Below, one piece after another: positions 1 to 11,000 of a stretch of 42,229 bases of DNA (the stretch's first letter is position 1; the number at the start of each line of letters is the position of its first letter). A model generated the notes under the pieces. It ran no database searches. It was not told the origin of the DNA and worked only from the letters and a program-made list of their open reading frames with translations. Both the position numbers and the translations under genes were made by a program. The stretch lies in assembly GCA_009785045.1 (NCBI GenBank), contig WQXC01000001.1, positions 1 to 42,229 on the forward strand. Reading direction: 5' to 3'. The stretch comes from Treponema sp. (GTDB lineage Bacteria; Spirochaetota; Spirochaetia; Treponematales; Breznakiellaceae).

Positions 1-440
1 AAAACATTAATTCCAACGCCAATATGAACATTTTTGCCGTCTGCCTCGCATAAAATACCAACTGCTTTTTTATTACCTATCATAATATCATTGGGCCATT
101 TCACTTTTACACTTTCCTTAAGCGAAGACGCAAAATCCTCGATTGCCAAAGAAATTGCAAAACCGGTTCGCAGAGTAAGCGCCGGCGGAATATCATCGAT
201 ATGTTTGAATTGAAGCAGGATAGTAAACGGCAGGTTCACTCCCCTCTCCATCTCCCAAACTCTGCCCTGCCCCTGGTCACACCCGCGTCCCCGGCCTGCT
301 TCCTGAAAATCTGCAGTAATAACCGTTCCGTGAGACGCACCTTCCGCTGCAAGCTGTCTGGATATATCCATGGTACTTGTTACGGTTTCCATGTGATAAA
401 CCGGCGCGTTAAAGGGATTACGTACTTTTAATAAATTCAT
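1..440 (-). CDS. birA: Biotin--protein ligase (BPL/LplA catalytic domain), partial, C-terminus outside window
   Basis: The enzyme activates biotin with ATP and attaches it to the biotin-carrier lysine of carboxylases in the cytoplasm. My reverse-strand translation gives 146 residues in one open frame running off the left edge. Family landmarks are visible: TSTMD near residue 21, the nucleotide loop GRGRG at 49-53, KWPNDI at 114-119, then NKKAVGILCE and GVGIN at 141-145. The protein begins directly at the catalytic domain, so it lacks the N-terminal helix-turn-helix of E. coli BirA and is probably a monofunctional ligase, not a repressor. Roughly the last third is missing. The ATG at 440 lies 20 bp from the divergent thrH start. 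No Shine-Dalgarno site at normal spacing is present, and the -10 box ends about 10 bp before the ATG, implying a leader of only a few bases. Confidence 0.9.
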   Translation of the reverse strand, partial: MNLLKVRNPFNAPVYHMETVTSTMDISRQLAAEGASHGTVITADFQEAGRGRGCDQGQGRVWEMERGVNLPFTILLQFKHIDDIPPALTLRTGFAISLAIEDFASSLKESVKVKWPNDIMIGNKKAVGILCEADGKNVHIGVGINV

Positions 441-445
441 ACCTA

Positions 446-457
446 TGCTATTATACT
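446..457 (+). promoter_or_regulatory. Extended -10 element for thrH
   Basis: TGCTATTAT at 446-454 is an extended -10 (TGn followed by TATTAT), with an overlapping alternative TATACT at 452-457. The best -35 at 17 bp is poor (TTTTAA, 426-431). Transcription from TATTAT would begin at about 461, the A of the thrH start codon, so the message would be leaderless. Confidence 0.5.
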
Positions 458-478
458 CGCATGAACATGGTGTGTCTT
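450..478 (-). promoter_or_regulatory. Promoter for the biotin ligase gene (AAGACA-17-TATAAT)
   Basis: On the minus strand a consensus -10 TATAAT occupies 455-450 and a 4/6 match to the -35 box (AAGACA) occupies 478-473, with a 17-bp spacer. Transcription would start near 443, only about 3 nt before the ATG at 440. The -35 box lies inside the thrH coding sequence and the -10 overlaps the -10 candidates of thrH on the other strand. Confidence 0.6.
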
Positions 479-1063
479 GACCTTGAAGGTGTCCTTGTCC
501 CGGAAATATGGATCGCATTCTCTGAAGCTGTCGGAATCCCCGAACTGCGCCGAACCACAAGAGACGAGCCTGATTATGATAAATTAATGAATTTCCGACT
601 TGATATATTAAAGAAAAATAACCTGAAACTTCCGGATATTCAAAAAGTAATTTCCGGCATGTCTCCTTTGCCTGGCGCAATTGAATTTACAAATACATTA
701 TGCGAAAAAACCCAGCTTGTAATACTATCCGATACTTTTGAACAATTTGCAAAGCCGCTTATGTTTAAACTTTCCTGGCCTACTCTTTTTTGCAATACGC
801 TTACAGTTGCCGCCGATGGGACTGTTACAGGTTACCGCTTACGCCAGCAGAATGGCAAAAGAGAAGCCGTTAGAGCGTTTAAATCGATGAATATGCGGAT
901 TTTTGCTGCAGGCGATTCCTTCAACGACCTTGCCATGATACGCGAAGCGGACTCTGGCTGTCTTTTTTGCGCACCGGAACAAATCCGCAAAGATTGTTCG
1001 GACTTAAAATGCGTAGATACTTACGAAGACTTACTTAATATAATTAATGATTTCTTAAGTTAA
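461..1063 (+). CDS. thrH: ThrH-type HAD phosphatase: phosphoserine phosphatase / homoserine phosphotransferase
   Basis: A 200-residue HAD-superfamily protein of the ThrH family, known to dephosphorylate phosphoserine and to transfer phosphate to homoserine, linking serine and threonine synthesis. From memory the similarity to Pseudomonas aeruginosa ThrH is strong along the whole length. HAD motif I is CLDLEGVLVPEIW with the nucleophile Asp7 and Glu9; motif II is ILSDTF with Ser90; motif IV is GDSFND at 151-156. Length equals that of the family. The start at 461 puts the catalytic Asp at position 7, as I recall for the Pseudomonas protein, which argues for this ATG although no Shine-Dalgarno sequence precedes it. 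It is divergent from the biotin ligase gene and converges on era with a 24-bp gap. An ordinary SerB is the alternative, but the EGVLVPEIW signature favours ThrH. Confidence 0.93.
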   Translation: MNMVCLDLEGVLVPEIWIAFSEAVGIPELRRTTRDEPDYDKLMNFRLDILKKNNLKLPDIQKVISGMSPLPGAIEFTNTLCEKTQLVILSDTFEQFAKPLMFKLSWPTLFCNTLTVAADGTVTGYRLRQQNGKREAVRAFKSMNMRIFAAGDSFNDLAMIREADSGCLFCAPEQIRKDCSDLKCVDTYEDLLNIINDFLS

Positions 1064-1087
1064 TAATCCGCGGACAACATCTATATA

Positions 1088-2020
1088 TTATCTGTCGATT
1101 ATTCGTTTTAATGTATGATCTTTCTGGCGCCAGTCTTTGCCGGTTTTAACCCGTAAATCAAGATCGATTTTCCAGTCAAAGATACGTTTTAAATTTTTTA
1201 AGGCTGCAAGCCGGATTGCCTTTATCATTTCGCCGCCTTTGCCTACTACCATACCTTTTTGCGACTCACGTTCTACGATTATAAATGCCCTAACCCAAAG
1301 CTGCTGCCCCTTTTCGCTGTCTTCCTTAAACTCAATGTCCGCAATATCCACATACAGCGAATGAGGCAGTTCCTGGCGCAGACGGTTTATCGCTTGCTCG
1401 CGGATAATTTCTGCAATACGAAACTGTGTATCCTGATCTGTGTAGTATTCGCTGTCGTAAAGCGGCTGCCCTTCACCTGCCATTTCGTATAATGCAGTAA
1501 GAAGCTCGTTTATACCCTGGCCTGTGTTCGCAGAAACAGAAAAGATTCGCCCGTTTTCATCTGTGCCTGCTGCAGATGGAAATTTTTGTGCAATAAATTC
1601 TTTTGCGCGGTTAAAATCTGCTTCCGGAGCATCCATTTTATTTACAGCAATAACTGTTTTTCCAGCAAGCGGCGTAAGAAGAGCCGCAATCTCCTCTTCT
1701 TCTATACCAGGTGCACGCGCTGCATCCAATACATATAAAACAAGATCGCTCTCTGTTAAAGCGCGATCTGATACTTCCATAAGTTTTTTATTCATTTTTT
1801 TTTCGCTTGAATGCCGCCCTGGAGTATCAACAAAAATCAACTGGCCTTCATCGCGGTTAACTATTCCCCTGATAGCGTTACGCGTCGTTTGCGGCACTTT
1901 GCTTACAATTGCAACTTTTTCGCCGCACATTTTATTAAGCAGTGTGGATTTGCCTACGCTTGGACGTCCAATAATCGTAACAAATGCGCACTTTGGGTTT
2001 TTATTGGTTTTTTCCGGCAT
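1088..2020 (-). CDS. era: GTPase Era, ribosome small-subunit assembly
   Basis: Era is a GTPase that binds the 3' end of 16S rRNA through a KH domain during 30S maturation. The 310 residues match the family length. G1 is GRPSVGKST at 18-26 (usually GRPNVGKST), switch I contains QTTRN at 44-48, G3 is DTPG at 65-68, G4 is NKMD near 127 and G5 is SVSAN near 162. The C-terminal KH domain carries the GxxG loop GKGGEMIK around 255-262. The ATG overlaps the stop codon of the upstream 16-kb gene by one base (TAATG) and has no clear Shine-Dalgarno site, so translation may be coupled to it. The frame is intact and all GTPase motifs are present, so it should be functional. An internal promoter inside the giant gene cannot be excluded. 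Confidence 0.97.
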   Translation of the reverse strand: MPEKTNKNPKCAFVTIIGRPSVGKSTLLNKMCGEKVAIVSKVPQTTRNAIRGIVNRDEGQLIFVDTPGRHSSEKKMNKKLMEVSDRALTESDLVLYVLDAARAPGIEEEEIAALLTPLAGKTVIAVNKMDAPEADFNRAKEFIAQKFPSAAGTDENGRIFSVSANTGQGINELLTALYEMAGEGQPLYDSEYYTDQDTQFRIAEIIREQAINRLRQELPHSLYVDIADIEFKEDSEKGQQLWVRAFIIVERESQKGMVVGKGGEMIKAIRLAALKNLKRIFDWKIDLDLRVKTGKDWRQKDHTLKRIIDR

Positions 2021-5000
2021 TATCTGACAACCATTACTTTTCTTATTTCGTCGATGTCAGGACCTACAACGCGTATAAAGTACATTCCTCGAGCAACAGG
2101 TCTTCCGCCGTTATTGGTACCGTCCCATCCATCTGTAAATTCGCCGGCTTCGTGCATTTCATTGCGCTTTAAGGATCTTACAAGTGTTCCGTCCAATGTA
2201 TAAACCTGTATCGTTACCCTGCCAGGACGCATCAGGCTATAGCGAAGATATGTTATTTCTCTGTTATCAGAATTGATAACATTGTTTAAAATAGTAACGC
2301 CGCCGCGCTGAAGCCTTATATCCTGAATATCAAAACTGAACGGACGAATCATTGTCCACCATTTTGCAGCGCTTACATCTGCTCCGCGCGGTGCATCAAG
2401 ACGAGCGATAAACATGTCCGGAACACTGTCCATACGGAAAATAAATTCTATCTTATCACCGCTGTTTAATGGTGTACTGCTATCAAGTCTAAAATTAAAC
2501 AATGGAGCTAAAAGTAAACCCGAATGAGGATCAAGCGGATTAATTCCGCTTACAGGAGCATATTGATAAAGCGGATCAGAGCTGTTTAGGGCAGATAAAT
2601 CAGGCTGCCACAATCCGCCTGAACTGCCTCTTGACGGAAGTTCTGCCGGATTTCTGAAACCAATAGAGACATCTCTTGTCCAGAAAAGTTCGAGTGTTCC
2701 CGGAGAAGAAAGATTTGGATTTATCCGCGCTTGCAGTTCGATATCTCCGCGCGCTTCAAGGAACTTACTGCCGTCAAAGTCCCAGATGACTCCGTTATCG
2801 ATCTGACTATCACTTTCCGGATTTGGAGAGTCAGCTAATCTTGCCCACACAGGCCATGCAAAATATTTATCAATGTCACCTGCAGCAGGAGGTATCGAAA
2901 CAAGCAAGTCGGTACTGCGGCGCACCAGTTCGCCGTCATTCGTAAACATTCCTGGTGTTACAGGAGTTCCGGATTCAAGCATTCTCATCATTTCCGGAGT
3001 TAAGACCCTGTACGGCGGAACAAATATATTTGTGTTGCGGTTTGGATTACCTGCTGGATCACTCATGGAAACAATATGACCGTTACCGCGGTATTCCAGG
3101 TAACCTGAGTATGTCCAGTCGACAGGATATTTCGGCGGAGGATAACTTGAATTTGGATCGATATTTAAATCGCTCCAGTCAAGAGCGCGTTCAGTAAGAC
3201 TCCATAATCCCTGCATTATAAACGACATAACTCCAGGAGCATCACCGACAGGCGGAAGGGAAGCCAGATCTGTTATATCCGGAGCGCTGTCAGTAATTAT
3301 CAGATAATTCAATGCGCCTTCTATTGCAGGTTCACCGGGTCTTAAACTGAAAGACTGCGGAGTATCGCCGCCTGTATATACAAGAGCATTTACCGGCCTT
3401 GGCGTTCTATCCATTCCGTTTGCTGCCTGTCCGTTAATTCTTCCGTTACTTCCAGAGCCGTCCGCATATGATGCAACAGGCTGCGACATTTGAATAAATG
3501 TCTGATTAAGTCCCGGCAGAGTCACAGTGTAGCTAATCCGCGGAGGAATTGTATTAATTGTCGAGTAAACTCTGCCGTCACTAATACCTACAGGTTTATT
3601 TCTGACATCAACAAGTGATGTATTTAAATCGATATGCCATGTTAAAGGCTTACCATCGTAAAGGACTGGTTTTTCTTCCAGATATATATAGAAAGAATCA
3701 TCATGTCCTGGAACAAAGCTATAATTTATAACACTGTAACTGTCTACAATTGCCCTAAAACCGGTAAAATTACTGGCAACAGTATCTATAGTTACGGATG
3801 TCTGCACCCTAATCCTGTCTACTCTTCCGTTACCGTTACTGTCTTCCACGAAACTGTAAATAATTTTTAAGCTTCTTTCTTCGCGCCAGTTAAAGTTAAA
3901 GTAACCAACATTTCCGGCAAAGAACGGGAATGCTCTGACATTATTTGTGTCTGTCTCTATTGTTACAGATTGATATACCGCATGGCTAAAGTAAAGCTGT
4001 ACATAGTAAATATCCAGCTTATTAATCTGCATAAGATTAAAGTTCCAAAACTTATCAGCTTCTGCAGGAACAGGAGCCAATGGGAGTCCGTTTGCCGGAG
4101 GTATCAGACCTGGAGTATGTACATGTACCCATCCGGCTGTCTCGGTCATTCTTGTAACTGTTATGCGATCTGCCTCGTTTGTGCTTCCTGTAACTCTAAC
4201 AATAAAGTCATTCAGGAAAACATGCTGATGCGGATCTGTTGAAAATTGAATTGTCGCGCCCCGCTGTTCCTGACAAATAAAGTTTTGCCAGACAGTGTTT
4301 CCGCTAATTTCAAAGAATGCTCTGTCTGCAGCGCTTACTTTTTCGAACCGTACTGAATCTGCAGGATTTTGCAGGAACGCAAACATTTGCGGATCAAGAC
4401 CTGCAGTAATTTCTTCCGGAGCGTTAATTATTGTCCAGCGGCCTACTCTTGCACCAGCATCACCGTATTTTGTTTCTGCTAATCCGGCTTTTAATATAAT
4501 ATTAAAACCTCTGGCGTCAAGAACACCGTTGGAAATTGCAAGAGTTCTTTCGTATTCAATTTCTACTTCGCCGTTAACTTCCAGATTATTTGCCAATTGT
4601 GTCAGAGAACCCGGTCTAACATGCAGGCTACCCAGAGCTTTTGTTGTTGTTAATGTCTGTGTACGCTGTGCATTTGCAGGACCGTTTCCGATCATTTCCA
4701 GGATTAACAGCGGATGATCGCCGCCCTGCAGACTGGCGCCTGTTATTGTCACATCACCGCGGGCGCTTATTGTTGCCCTGCCGGTATTGTTAACAGTAAA
4801 TCCGCTGCCTGTTAAATTGAGATTGTTTACTATCAGGTTAGAACCTGTGCCAAGAATCAATGTTCCGTTAATGCCGGCAAAATCATTTAATGTGCCTGCT
4901 CCGCCTATATGCCAGGAACTTTCGCTTATATCAAGAGTTGAACCTGTATTTAATGTCAGATTACCGCTTTCCTGAATTACATTTGCACCGCCAGTTATGG

Positions 5001-8000
5001 AAACATTTCCGTTAATAATTATATTTCCGTTAAGTGTAATATTTTCTGTTGATGTATATGTGTAGTCTCCGCGGAACTCTATGTATCCTGCACCGCTTGT
5101 TGTAAAAATAATTTCACGTGTATTTGCATCATTTCCGGTGCCAATATCAATAATAATAATGTGGAAACCTTCATCCAGTTCAATTTCAAGCTGTAGATCA
5201 AGATCACTTCTTGAAGAATCAACTATAAAGTAACCAGGGAATAGTAATTCATCAGGTTCAAAACCGTAAACAATATTTTGATCTGTTGGGATAACAAAAC
5301 TGTCATCATCATGATCACAAATACTTCCAACAATGATTCTGTTTTCATCAAGCGTACTTGTTCTTACGGTTAAACAAATGCAATTTGCCATTATTGAACC
5401 AAGTGTAATATTTCCGGTAAAATCTGCAGCAGCTAAATTACGCGCTTTTACAAACATGATGATATTATCACCGTTATCGACTGCAAACTGACATGGTACC
5501 GGCGTTATAAATGTATTGGTTAATGTAATATTGTTTACGGTATCATGGATTGTAATATTTCCGCTTATTATATTGGCAGTTAAAGATAAATTAAGCGCAT
5601 TTATATCTCCGCGAAGATCGATATTTCCGCCTGCTTCCAGAATTGCTCTGCCGGTTATATTAATTCCGCCAGTACCAATTGTTATATCACCAGCATTAAC
5701 TGTAAACGCTGTGCCGGAAATAATACCGGTTGTGGTAATAAAGCTGCCTTCTATATCTACTTCACCGTTTATATTGATGTTACTTGCTGCTTCAAGCGTT
5801 AAACTACTTGTTGTTTCGGAGTTTACTTCGTTTAGAGTAATATTTGCAGCTTTAATAGTATTACCGTTTGTGCCAGCAATTGTTAAATCTGCGCCATTTG
5901 TACTAAAATTGGCAGTAAGTTCTATATTTGCATCAGTTAATTTAATGCCGCTGCTTCCGGGATTTAATGTAAGATTAGCTGCTTTATAATCTCCAATAAT
6001 TTCGATAATGCCGGATGAACCTGCCTCTAAATTAAATATAACATCCCTGTTATTTTCACCAACGTGGTATAAATAAATGTTTTTATCATCTCTGACGGTA
6101 AATGATGCTGAAAAACTTCTATCTGCATCAATAAATACATAGTCAGTTCCAGGAGTATAAATAGTTCTGGGATCAACTGGCATATTAGAAGAGTTATAGT
6201 AAACCAAATTTCTGTTGGTAGAATAATTTATACTGTGCAAATGATATGCGTTATTTACAACATATCCGTCAAACGCATCATTGTTATAATCATCGCCAAG
6301 CCACAAGCAAAGCTCTCCGCTTCCCGGATTAATAATTTCATCTACTAACGAAGGCAGGATGAAGTTAAATGCCCTGACCATTATTGTATAATTTACATCT
6401 GCTTCAGAACAATAAATTCCTTGATTACTGGGATCTACTATTATTACAGTACCATTTATCGTTACATTGCCAGAATCAATATCTGTTATAACTGCCAATT
6501 GATAAGCAAAAACATCGCCATTTAGTGTTATATCACCGCTGGTTGATGTCAATGTATGTGTAATACTTCCAACAAAAATAATATTATCATATTCCTGATC
6601 GCCTGTAGTTGTTATGTCTGCATGTATATTCGCGCTTCCGTTAATTGTTAGTTCGTTAATGTTTTCAATTTCGCCTTTTAATGTTACATCGCCGATTATT
6701 GTTAAGGATTTTGCGCCGCCATCGATTTCGCTAAAAATAAATTCATCGCCGGTAAAGGTTCGACTTGTACCTGCGCCATTTAGCGTTACATCGCCAACAA
6801 CTTCTAACATTACTATTCCGCTGATGTCACCGTTGAATGTTGTATCGCCGGTTATTTCCAGAGAGTTACCGCCGCCGATGATCTCGCCAAGGATAAATGT
6901 TGTTCCGGTAAAGGTATAATCGCCGCCAGAGCCGCCAAGTGTAACTTCGCCGTTTACTGTTAGTTCATCTATATTAGCGATGTCACCGTTAAAGATTGCG
7001 TCACCGGTTATAGTCAATGAGTTGCCGCCGCCAAAGATTTCGCCGAGGATAAATGTGGTGCCGGTAAATGCGTAATCTTCTCCAGTGCCGCTAAGGGTAA
7101 CATCGCCGGTTATTGTTAGTTCGTCTATATCATTAATGTCACCGTTGAGGGTTACATCGCCGGTTAATGTAAGTGATTTATCACCACCGCTTATCTCACC
7201 TAAAATGATGGTGTCGGCAATAATTGAACTGTCGCCGGTTCCAGCAAGGGTTAAGTCTGCATCTGCTCTGCCGAAAGTACTATTTGTACCGGTTAATTCA
7301 ATTTCTGCGTCAACTAATTTTATACTGCTATCTGTGACTAATGTCAGCGTTTGCGTTGATTCAAAATCACCCCAAAATTCAATTGTTCCGGTGCCGCTGG
7401 TTTCAAATATTAGTTCTCTATCAACATCTGCATTTACAATATAAATATTATAGTTTTCAGAGACTATATAATATTCTTCTGTCGAAACATCGCTGTCAAT
7501 TTCAAAAAACAAATCGCTATTCAGAGCTATTATAGCCTGAAGCGGTAAAGGATATGGTTTTGTACCAAAAACTAAATGGTTGTTTTTTGGGATTCTCTGA
7601 TGGATATGATATCTTCCAATAATAATATTTGCATCAAAATCATATTCAACAACATTAAAACAAAGTTCACTATCTAATCCAGGAATAATATTTCCTGTAA
7701 AACCGCTAGCATCAAATTTTTCTGCTTCTATATATATTACAATTTCCGGAATCGAAGTAGGACATTCACCCAGTATCTCTATATCACTTGTTTCTATATT
7801 TCCGCTGCCGGTTAAAATTACATCGCCAAAATGCGCTTTTATAATTAGATTCTGCGCACTAATTGAACCGCTTATATTAATGTTACCATTTGCTGAATCG
7901 AGTGTTAGTCTGTTATTTAAATCAACTCCGCCGGCACCAATAGTTAAATCCCCTTCTGCAGAAATTGTAAGGCCAGAGATTCCTGTAACTTCACCAGTAA

Positions 8001-11000
8001 TTTCAATTTCTCCGCCAGAGGATAAGTTTATTGGATTACTGCCTGAGGCTACTACCTGGTTATAGATTTGATCGCCGCTTGTTGTGATATTTTGATTTAT
8101 CTCTGCAGTTCCAGTTATCTCAAGTACATCAATATTGTTAACAATATGTAACTCTGCATCGCCGTCAATTTTCAACGAGTTATCGCCGCCAATGATCTCG
8201 CCAAGGATAACTGTTGTGCCGGTAAACTCAAAATCAACACCTGTACCGCCAAGGGTAACATCGCCGTCTACTGTTAACATTACAATATTGATGTCACCGT
8301 TGAATGTTGTGTTACCGGTTATTGTAAGCGAATTATCGCCGCCAAAGATCTCGCCAAGAATAAATGTTGTGCCGGTAAAGGTGTAGTCTTCACCTGTGCC
8401 CCCAAGAGTAACTTCGCCGTCTACTGTTAGTTCGTCAATATTTTCAATGTCACCGTTAAAGGTCACATCACCTGTTAATATAAGCGAGTTGCCGCCGCCA
8501 AAGATCTCGCCAAGGATAAAAGTTGTACCGGTAAAGGCATAAGCTTCGCCAGAGCCGCCAAGGGTAACATCGCCGGTTACTGTTAGTTCGTCAATATTTT
8601 CAATGTCCCCGTTGAATGTTACATCACCTGTTAATATCAGCGATTCACTATTACCTTCTATCTTATTTAAAATAATGGTGTCAGCGATAATACTACTGCT
8701 GCCTGTTCCAGCAAGAGTTAATTCTGCGTCTGCTCTGCCAAATGTGCTATTTGTTCCGGTCAACTCTATCTCTGCATCAACTAATTTTATGCTGCTATCT
8801 GTGACTAATGTTAGCGTTTGCGTTGATTTAAAATCACCCCAAAATTCAATTACACCGGAGCCGCTGGTTTCGAATATTAATTCTCTTGTGACATCTGCAT
8901 TTACAATATAAATATTATAGTTTTCAGAGACTATATAATCTTCTCCTGTCGAAACACCGCTGCCAATTTCGAAAAACAGATCACTATTCAGATCTATCAT
9001 AATCTGAAGCGTCGCAGGATATGGCGTTGTACCAAAAACTAAATGTTTATTTTTTGGGATTCTCTGGTGAATATGATATCTGCCGCTAATAATACTTACA
9101 TTAAAATCAAATTCAACAACATTCAAACAGAGCTCACTGTCTGATCCAGGAATTATAAATCCAGTAAAACCGCTTGCATCAAATTTTTCTGCTTCTATAT
9201 ATATTACAATTTCCGGAATCGAAGTGGGACATTCATCCAGTATTTCTATATCTTCTGTTACTATATCCCCGCTGCCGGTTAAAATTACATCACCGAAATG
9301 CGCTTTAAATATTAAATTCTGCGCACTAATTGGACCGTTTATATTGATGTTACCATTTGCCGAATCAAGCGTTAGTCTGTTATTTAAATCAACTCCGCCA
9401 GAACCAATAGTTACATTGCCTTCTGCAGCAACTGTTAAGCCGGCGATTCCTGAAACTTCACCAGTAATTTCAATTTCTCCGCCAGAGGATAAGTTTATTG
9501 GATTACTGCCGGCGGTCACTATCTGGTTATAGATTTGATCGCCAGTTGTTGTTATACTTTGATTTATTTCTGCAATTCCGGTAATCTCAAGCACGTTAAT
9601 ATTTTCAACGATATGTAACTCCGCGTTACCGTCTATCTTTAGGGATTTTTCATCGCCGTCAATTTCGCTGAATATAAATTCATCGCCTTCAAATGTGAAA
9701 TATGTTTTTATATCGCCAGCAAGTGTTGCTTTTCTAGTTACTGTTAATGTATCCATTCCGCTGATGTCGTCATTGAATGTTACTTCACCAGTAATCGTCA
9801 GAGAGTTTCCGCCGCCTGTGATTTCGCCGAATATAAATTCATCACCTTCAAAAACAAGATCGTCGCCATCAAGCGTTACATCGCCTACTACTTCTAGCTT
9901 TACTATGTTGCTGATGTTTCCGCTGAATGTTACTTCGCCGGTTAACTCAAGTGAATTATCATTGCCGTCAATCACGCTAAGAATAAACTCAGAACCTGTA
10001 AACTCAAGGTTATCACCAAGTGTTATATCGCCGTCTACTGTCAATATATCTATTCCGGTGATATTGCCGTTGAATACTGTATTACCTTCAAATGTTAACG
10101 AACGATCTCCAGATGCTATCGTAATCTCTCCAAGATATATATTCGCAGCTTTAATTGTACTTTCACTTATTAAAACCAGAGCATCCTGTGCATCAAGCGT
10201 TAATGCCAGTGATGTTCCTGTACTTCCAAAATTTCCGGTTATATCAATCTCAGCGTCGCGAAGCAGTACACTATTTTCTGTTACAAGCGTGAGTGTTCCT
10301 GTCGATTTATACTCGCCCCAAATTTCTATTACACCAGAGCCGCTGGTAGTAAATGTTAAGCTTTTATTTGTATCTACATTAACTAGATATATGTTAAAGT
10401 TTTCAGATACAGTAAATGCCAAATCAACAATTGGAGCCGTACTTGATAATAGGAAATAAGAATCAATATCTCCGCCAATAAGTGTATCAAGATCATCAGG
10501 TAAGGTTGTTACGGTATAATATACAAGATGTTTGTTTTCCGGTAATTTTTGATGAATATGATAGCGTGATGAATCAATTACATCAGGATCTATCGGTCTT
10601 GGTAAATAATCTATTACATTCAGGCAAAGTACACTGTAGTCACCTGGTATAATTTCACCGTCAAATCCGCTCGCGTTAAAATTAATTGCTTCGACATATA
10701 TCGATATATCAGAAATCTCACTTGGACATTCATCTAAGATTTCTTCATCACTTGTTTCTATTGTTCCGCTGCCTATTAAAATAACATCGCCTGATTGAGC
10801 GCGCATAATCAAGTTAAGAACCGAAACAGAGCCGCTTAAACTAATATCACCATTTTCAGAATCGAGTATTAAACCAATTGTTTCTGCAGCACCACAAGTA
10901 ATGTCACCAGTTATTACGATATCGCTTGCGGAAGATAAGGTTATCGCTGTAGTCCCAGCAAGCGTTATATCGCCGCCGAAAATCAGGTCGCCAGTTGTGG

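Noticed and set aside
1..440. Plus-strand frame of 76 codons at 201-431
   Set aside because: It lies opposite the biotin ligase catalytic domain, whose motifs are clear on the minus strand.
1040..1090. Possible terminator between thrH and era (CCGCGG palindrome near 1068)
   Set aside because: The palindrome is only 6 bp with no loop or T tract, so it does not make an intrinsic terminator.
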